This document shows positions 56,430-64,000 of a DNA stretch of 64,000 nucleotides, one piece after another. This DNA comes from Anthoceros angustus (taxonomy: Eukaryota; Streptophyta; Anthocerotopsida; Anthocerotales; Anthocerotaceae). Within the stretch, counting starts at the first letter, position 1. The number at the start of each line of letters is the position of its first letter. Both the position numbers and the translations under genes were made by a program. The stretch lies in NCBI GenBank assembly GCA_010909165.1, contig MU008157.1:744001-808000 (forward strand). The letters run 5' to 3'. The notes below the pieces were generated by a model. That model had not been told where the DNA came from and did not search any database. It saw nothing but the letters and a program-made list of their open reading frames with translations.

Positions 56430-57335
56430 TCAGCTTTTCACGACATGCGTATGGTGCACTTCGCCTTCGATAACACTGCCTATTGCGATATCACCTCTTG
56501 ATGCTCCCATGGCTCTCTCTGGGTATAGGTAGTTCGTGTGTATGTGTCCCTGACCATAAATTTTGAGGCTTTGAATTTTCAGTTCTTCTCCTCCTGCCAA
56601 ACAAGTGAACCGGCCTAGCAGCTCCTTTCTCCAAAGTAGGTCTACCAAATCGACTGTGCTGTAGGAGGTGCAAACTTGGAATGGAAATGGAGGTAAGGGC
56701 GTTTGCTCCAAATGCCCTTGTTGCTCGAGTGCACCGTATGAATATGGATTTTTTGGAGCTAGATCCAAAAATAACGAAGTACGCAGACTGTTTGGGGCAA
56801 GAAAACTTTTGACTTTGTATACCATATGGAACCATATGTATATACAAGATTTGTATGTACTTGGTGCAACATGGTTGAAAATCACACATACAGTAGCCTC
56901 TCTGCATACTGCGTTCTAGTATGAAAGAAAGGTAACATTAGGATTTGTGCCCATGTGCCATTTCATGGATGGTTGATTACCTGAGTCCTAGTACAGCTGG
57001 CAGGTAGCAATGACACGGTTAGAATAAGCACAGTGAAATACTCAGGGACTTCATGTCAGCACGCTAACTATGTAGTTGTGCAAGCCAAGGTATCACGGGC
57101 ATCAAGGCAACATTCATACATCCTAAGCGCAGGTAGCTGTAAGAGAAACACATGCAGCCAAAAGCATGATAAAGTCAAGGGTTACCACACTTCCCCACCA
57201 GTAAGTGCAATCATGAGCCAAAGCACAATGGAAGACACTGCCAAAGCACAATGGAAGACACTGTCTTCAAGACCGTAGAAAACAAGAACACGGTATATAG
57301 GCGGTGAGCCGAGGAAAGGGCTCCTGAATATTATG
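56430..57335. other. Intergenic, AT-rich, no gene recognised
   Basis: Only short frames. A 23-base direct repeat CCAAAGCACAATGGAAGACA-CTG occurs twice in a row at about 57,217 and 57,240. No promoter or RNA gene is supported. Confidence 0.5.
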
Positions 57336-57339
57336 GTAT

Positions 57340-57515
57340 AAGGGAGCTTTATAATATTCATTTCGAGCCTCCTGTATAAGTGAGCTTTATAATATTCATT
57401 TCGAGCCTCTTGTATAAGAGAGCTTTATAATATTCATTTCGAAGGGAGCTTTATTATATTCATTTCGAGCCTCCTGTTAAGGAAGGGAGGTTTATGATAT
57501 TCATTTCGAGCCGGC
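57340..57515. repeat. AT-rich minisatellite, about 38-bp unit, five copies
   Basis: Units read GAGCTTTATAATATTCATTTC followed by GAGCCTCCTGTATAAG. The third unit is shortened, lacking the GCCTCCTGT part, and the last ones vary (TTATTATATT, TTTATGATATT). It lies about 340 bases beyond the stop of TGD4, in its 3' flank. Confidence 0.85.
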
Positions 57516-57854
57516 TCTTTGTACTAACAAAAGCACCATGCCCGAGGTTCAACTCCAAACTCGAAGCACATTCGCTGTGGTCCACTAGTCTCATGTCTCG
57601 TTTGCATCCTAATGTACATGAGGACCAGAACCGACGGCGGGATTGTTTACCTCCTCCGTATATGCCCTTGTGGCCCCAGATTTCAGCACCAGTAGCACTT
57701 TGAGGCAACAACGCCGTAAAAAATGAGGGGCCAGAACGCGCTAAAATGATGCTCGCGGCTTGAGCTTGTTTTGTTTTGCAATTTATTGCAAAAGAATGTA
57801 GTGGTGGACGTAGACACGCATCCGGTTCTTCGGAGACATATCACAGTCTGACTC

Positions 57855-59687
57855 TTACTTCCCGAGGAGACGAATCTCTGCCATGCCTTCCCTTCTGGAG
57901 GGTGAGTACCACATAACAAACTTTGCAGCGCCTGTGGGTTCCAGCGAGCAGTCTATACCATAACTTAGATCTTGCATCTCGGGCCATGAGTGGGGAATAC
58001 ACTGATCCATGACATACCTTGCGTCTACCCGAGCCCGAAGAGGCCCAACGACCTGCAATACAAAACGTGAGGATTGAGAGCCTGAGGGGAAGAAGGAAGA
58101 AGTGAAGTAGCATAAAAGGCTTTCCTTCAGGGTCAGGCTAGGAAGTGGCTACCTGCTGCTGCAAAGTAAGAGCAATGGTCGGACCATTCCTGTCCTCCTT
58201 AGCAAGCGCAGTGGTCGCACCACCTTCAGCCGAGGATGGCAAGGCAGCTGCCAGGGCTGATGCAGATCCAACATCTATCCGAGCTCCAAACTTGGTATGA
58301 TCAAACAGGGCTCTCTGGAACAGGCCGAACTGCGCGTCCAGACCGAGGGAGGCAAACGCATCCGCCGACACCAGAGACTTGGAGGGCCGCGCTTCTACAG
58401 CATCAAGCACCTCCTCAGCTCCTCCAGGACCCGTCAAGTGTGTTGCAGCTGCCAACCCCCCTGCACAGGAAGGAAGCGCAGACACATCACAGGCCTGCCC
58501 CTGCCAATCCAACCCAAAGTGCTTGAGCAAAAGAAGAAGCAAATAAGGCTTCCTCACCTACGATGGCAGAGAAGGTGACATGAGGCTGTGCAGCAATCAA
58601 GTTGTAGGGCTTCCTCCTCCGCCGTCCCCCCGGCGTGTGCCCACCCTTCCACACTTGCACCGCATTCTCGAACGAGACAGCAGCCTGGGCACGTGTGCCG
58701 GGCAGTGCAGCCGAGGGCACCGCCTTCACAACCTGCGGCGGGCATGTCTGCTGCGGAGTCCCCGCACTGTGCTGCACCCCCACCCGGTAGCGCAGCCCCG
58801 TCTTGGCCCCCACAGAACTCAAATCCAGAGACAAAACCTGCGGCACATCCCAGTAGCAGGCGTCCTTGTCCACAAGCTGCTCATGCCAAGCCCCCTCGCA
58901 CACGACATCATGTCGCTGGAGCTGCACTGAGAACCGCAATCAGCCCCCGTGGTCAGAAACAAAGCATACACACACACGTCATCCTTCATCATCAGAAACC
59001 ACAATCCAGCAAAGCAGGCAAGGGAAACAAGAAATGAACCGAAACCCTAACCTTTTTCCGCAGACTCACACGAGACCGCCACCCCTGAGAGGTGTCTCCC
59101 AGCGACTCCAGCTCCGAAGTAGCAGACAAGGTGAGGTTCGGTGCCAGCTTCACATGCGCGCGGGCACCGAGCGCGAACAAGCTCCCATCCAGGCACCGCG
59201 AGAACAGGTCGCGAAATCCGTTACTCTCACTCCATAGCCGCTGCGCCCTCACCCGCCCGGTCACAGTTCCCCACCTGAGCAGGCAGCAACGTCAGCTTTC
59301 CTCATCAATCCATCCAAAGCACATCAAATCCATGCCAGGCAGTTCAAATGCAAATGCAAATGCAAATGCAAATGCGATCCAAACACCAGACCTCCCTCTA
59401 AACCCTCCTCACCAGCCAGATCCACCCGCGCTGGCCAGCACCCGGTCCAGCACCAGCCCGCAATCAGGCACCAAGGACGGGGTGCAGGGAAGCCGCATCA
59501 GCTGCTGCAGCAGCAGCAGTTGCTGCGAGCGCGAGAGCTTGGAGGCCCGCAGCAGCCCCAGGGGGGGCGGCTCCAGGGCCACGCTACGCGCCACGGCCTC
59601 CACCGACCTGGCCGACTCCACCTCCTCATTCCAGAACTTGGCAGCCAGAACAGACCTCATCGTAGCCACAGCTCTCTCCTCCTTCAC
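57855..59687 (-). CDS. TGD4: TGD4-like chloroplast outer-envelope lipid transfer protein
   Basis: In plants TGD4 sits in the outer chloroplast envelope, binds phosphatidic acid and feeds ER lipid to the TGD1-2-3 importer. Five exons join in frame to 455 residues (Arabidopsis 479): 59,687-59,413; 59,274-59,052; 58,921-58,558; 58,460-58,153; 58,052-57,855, all introns GT-AG (138, 130, 97, 100 bp). The N-terminus has PPPLGLLRASKLSRSQQ, like the Arabidopsis PLPLGLSRGTRLSRPK. DACYWDVPQVLSLDL and LTLQQQ-VVGPL (across the last junction) also match. The start could instead be the internal Met at 59,660. It is head to head with PFC1. Confidence 0.88.
59346..59375. repeat. AAATGC hexamer microsatellite in TGD4 intron 1
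   Basis: Five tandem copies of AAATGC inside the 138-bp first intron of the TGD4 gene. Confidence 0.9.
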
Positions 59688-60659
59688 GCTCCGCCTTCAG
59701 CATGCACTCTTCCTTAGCCCTAAGCTGGCGCACGTCGCCGACGCCATGGCCGGGGCAGGGAACCAGCCGGAAGCTTCCTCACCTTGGCGGCGGCGGCGGC
59801 GGCGCCATCGCCTCCTCCGACGGGGTGCGCCGCACGCAGCACGCTCTGCGCTCTCGGAGCCGCCGGCCGAGGAAGTGGCTGGGGCAGCACTACATGGTGG
59901 ACGAGAAGGTGAACGAGCGGATCGTGGAGGCGGCCCGAGTCGGGCCGGGGGACGTGGTGCTGGAGATCGGGCCGGGGACGGGGGCCTTGACGGAGGTTCT
60001 GGCGCGGGCCGGGGCGAAGGTCGTGGCGGTGGAGAAGGACCCCGAGATGTTTGCTCTCGTGTCGGAGCGATTCCGGGACAGGGGTGAGCAGGTGGAGATT
60101 GTGTTGCGGGACGTTCTGGATTGGCCCGTGCGGGACTACATGAGCGGCAAGCTCGCTTCCCTCCCGTCCTGCTCCAAGCCCTGCAAGCTGGTGTCCAATC
60201 TGCCCTTCAACATCACGTCGGACGTGGTGAAGATGATCCTGCCCATGGGCGACCTGTTCTCGGACCTGGTGCTGCTGCTGCAGGACGAGGCGGCGGCGCG
60301 GCTGGTGAGCGCGGCGCCGGGGTCGCCGCACTACCGGGCCATGAGCGTGTTCGTGAATTTCTTCTCCCGCCCCGAGTACCGCTTCCCCGTCCCGCGGAGG
60401 AGCTTCTTCCCGGAGCCGAATGTGGATGCCGCGCTGGTCGCGTTCGGGGTGAAGCAGGCGAGGGAGTATCCGGCTGTGGCGTCGCAGAAGGCGTTCTTCA
60501 CGCTGGTTAGCTCCGCGTTCAACAGTAAGAGGAAGATGCTGAGGACGTCGCTCACGCACCTGTACAGCTCCGGGGACGTGCAGGAGGCGCTGCAGGCTGT
60601 GGGGATGCCCGTCACGTCTAGGCCGGAGGAGCTCGGGTTGGAGGAGTTTGTTGCCTTCT

Positions 60660-62831
<2,172 letters not shown>

Positions 62832-63442
62832 TTCCCACCGGCATTCCAACACTCATCAACAATACCGCATGATAGAGACAACCTCTGAGCACGTCCGTCC
62901 TCCTGTTTCAACATGAATTCCTCTGAACGCTTCTACTGCAGGAAGCACGCGTCCTGATCAAGAGGGAACGGAAGAAAGTACTTTGTATGCCTCATGGTAG
63001 CAGAATGACACCCTCAGCAGCCGCTTGATCTCCAAATCTGCATGAGCTGAAGCCGAGCATAGGCAGACCCGGCCACGAGGAGTCCAGCCCGCAGTAGTGT
63101 GCTGATACGCATGTCAAGACTGGAGGGAAGTGTCCCAGAGGCGGGAACATGGTTGTTGGAAGCAGTTACCCGGTTTCCCGAAACCCTAGAAGCTCTCATT
63201 CGCAAAACGTTTCACGTCTGGAAGCCATGGAACCATGCTGTCGAGGAAACATGTGTTCAGACCAGTGCTGAAGATCGGTAACGTTCCCAGACAAGACAAG
63301 CCTATCTTCCCAGTCCGGTCCAGATCCAGTTCCCACACAGATAACGGTCGATCAGACCGATCCCGGAGCTTGCTTGATTGATGTAGTCTGCCTTAAGCGT
63401 ACGGTGGACGCCATGCAGGAATTTTGAGAGCGAGCTGAGTCC
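62832..63442. other. Divergent intergenic region between TTLL9 and the armadillo gene
   Basis: About 610 bp between two start codons on opposite strands. No TATA box stands out and the frames are short. It should hold both promoters and 5' UTRs. Confidence 0.5.
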
Positions 63443-63898
63443 ATGGCCATGGATCCGGACGTGGATTCCATGGAGAAAGTGAAGACAGGATTGTGCGAGC
63501 CCACCAAAGTTCTGCTGGAGAACCACAGGCTACTCCCCCTGCTCACTCAATTCAAGGTGCTTTCAAGAAAGCAGAGCAACCGCAAGAGCGTGGGAGAGAC
63601 ATGCGTGTCGGCGCTCATCCGGCACCTCAACAACGCTGCGAGCACACCGAGGATAAAAGCAGAGGGAGCAAACGTGGTGCTCAACATCTGCTACGAGAAG
63701 GAGAACGTGGACGTCGTGTTGCGGTGCGGAGGAGCTGCAACATTGGTAGGATTCTTAGGATCAGCAGAGGAGGAGCTCCAAGCCAACGCGGCCGGGGCGC
63801 TGCAGAGCATCTGCTTCCAGCCGGACGGCCGCAAAATGGTGCGAGAGCTGGGAGCGATTCCGCCTCTCGTAGACCTGCTCGCGTCCCCGTCCATGAAC
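63443..63898 (+). CDS. Armadillo-repeat protein, first exon (gene continues beyond window)
   Basis: The first 152 codons, MAMDPDVDSMEKVKTGL onward. From about residue 53 there are two to three armadillo repeats: VSALIRHLNNA, KAEGANVVLNICYEKENVDV, LRCGGAATLVGFLGS, LQANAAGALQSICFQ and LGAIPPLVDLLASPSM. A GTGAGT donor follows Asn152 at 63,899, so the remaining window is probably intron. Armadillo repeats are protein-binding scaffolds; which family member this is cannot be told from the first exon. It is divergent from TTLL9, so a flagellar role is possible but not shown. Confidence 0.85.
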
Positions 63899-64000
63899 GT
63901 GAGTCCCGCACGCCTGCAGATCTGGAGTCCTGGCTTGCACAGTCAGGTGTAGGGCATTGCAGATCGATGAACTCCGGGGTTGGAGCTCACGGGAGTGGTG

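Noticed and set aside
59092-60087. A 331-codon + strand frame running through TGD4 and into PFC1
   Set aside because: It is antisense to well-matched TGD4 exons, crosses its intron, and lies in the wrong frame for the PFC1 motifs.
63014-63281. Small frames in the TTLL9-armadillo intergenic region
   Set aside because: Short, overlapping on both strands, with no motif; more likely promoter and UTR sequence.

Overview
This is nuclear DNA from a eukaryote of the green lineage, most likely a streptophyte alga close to Klebsormidium. Three things point there. The right end (57.8-64 kb) holds three genes that can be modelled completely in frame with short introns (80-138 bp): a plant-type TGD4 lipid transporter, a plastid KsgA-like rRNA dimethylase (PFC1 type) and a TTLL9-like tubulin polyglutamylase, which implies flagellated cells. 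The left end holds a Ty3/gypsy element carrying a DNMT3-like cytosine methyltransferase, a combination I recall being reported from charophytes (Klebsormidium) and dinoflagellates. The large retroelement in the middle has a primer site matching the 3' end of plant-type tRNA-Asp. The genus is inference.

Left region (1-12.3 kb): decayed copies of a Ty3/gypsy element, all on the + strand. The order is protease (LDTGA), DNMT3-like methyltransferase, reverse transcriptase, RNase H, integrase, PHD finger and a Gly/Gln/Ser-rich repeat tail. The protease-methyltransferase block is duplicated (1-1500 and 1501-2840). The 3' end (tail plus LTR-like block) is repeated head to tail at about 1.0-1.1 kb spacing to 12.3 kb. 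A Ty1/copia gag-protease-preintegrase remnant on the - strand follows (12.3-13.7 kb). Then come a GC-rich island, about 1.6 kb with no recognisable gene, and a GC-rich palindromic minisatellite (16.1-16.9 kb).

Middle region (16,906-53,644): one composite block, LTR - internal - LTR - internal - LTR, of a second Ty3/gypsy family (gag with zinc knuckle, protease, RT, RNase H, integrase). The LTRs are very large (4.65 kb in the shortest copy) and each contains remains of a long reading frame starting MGPKKN, upstream of the primer-binding site. The block begins with TG, ends with CA, and is flanked by CCCCG/CTCCG, a possible 5-bp target duplication with one mismatch. All copies are frameshifted. 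They carry many internal backward-jump duplications, nearly all at short microhomologies, and clustered short indels at CG, CHG and homopolymer sites.

Right region (53.6-64 kb): intergenic DNA with GGGAC-type repeats resembling those of the left element, an orphan reading frame and an AT-rich 38-bp minisatellite. The gene cluster follows: TGD4 (-), PFC1 (+), TTLL9 (-), and the first exon of an armadillo-repeat gene (+). TGD4 and PFC1 are head to head with start codons 14 bp apart. PFC1 and TTLL9 are tail to tail with coding ends overlapping by 65 bp. I saw no tRNA, rRNA or CRISPR array.
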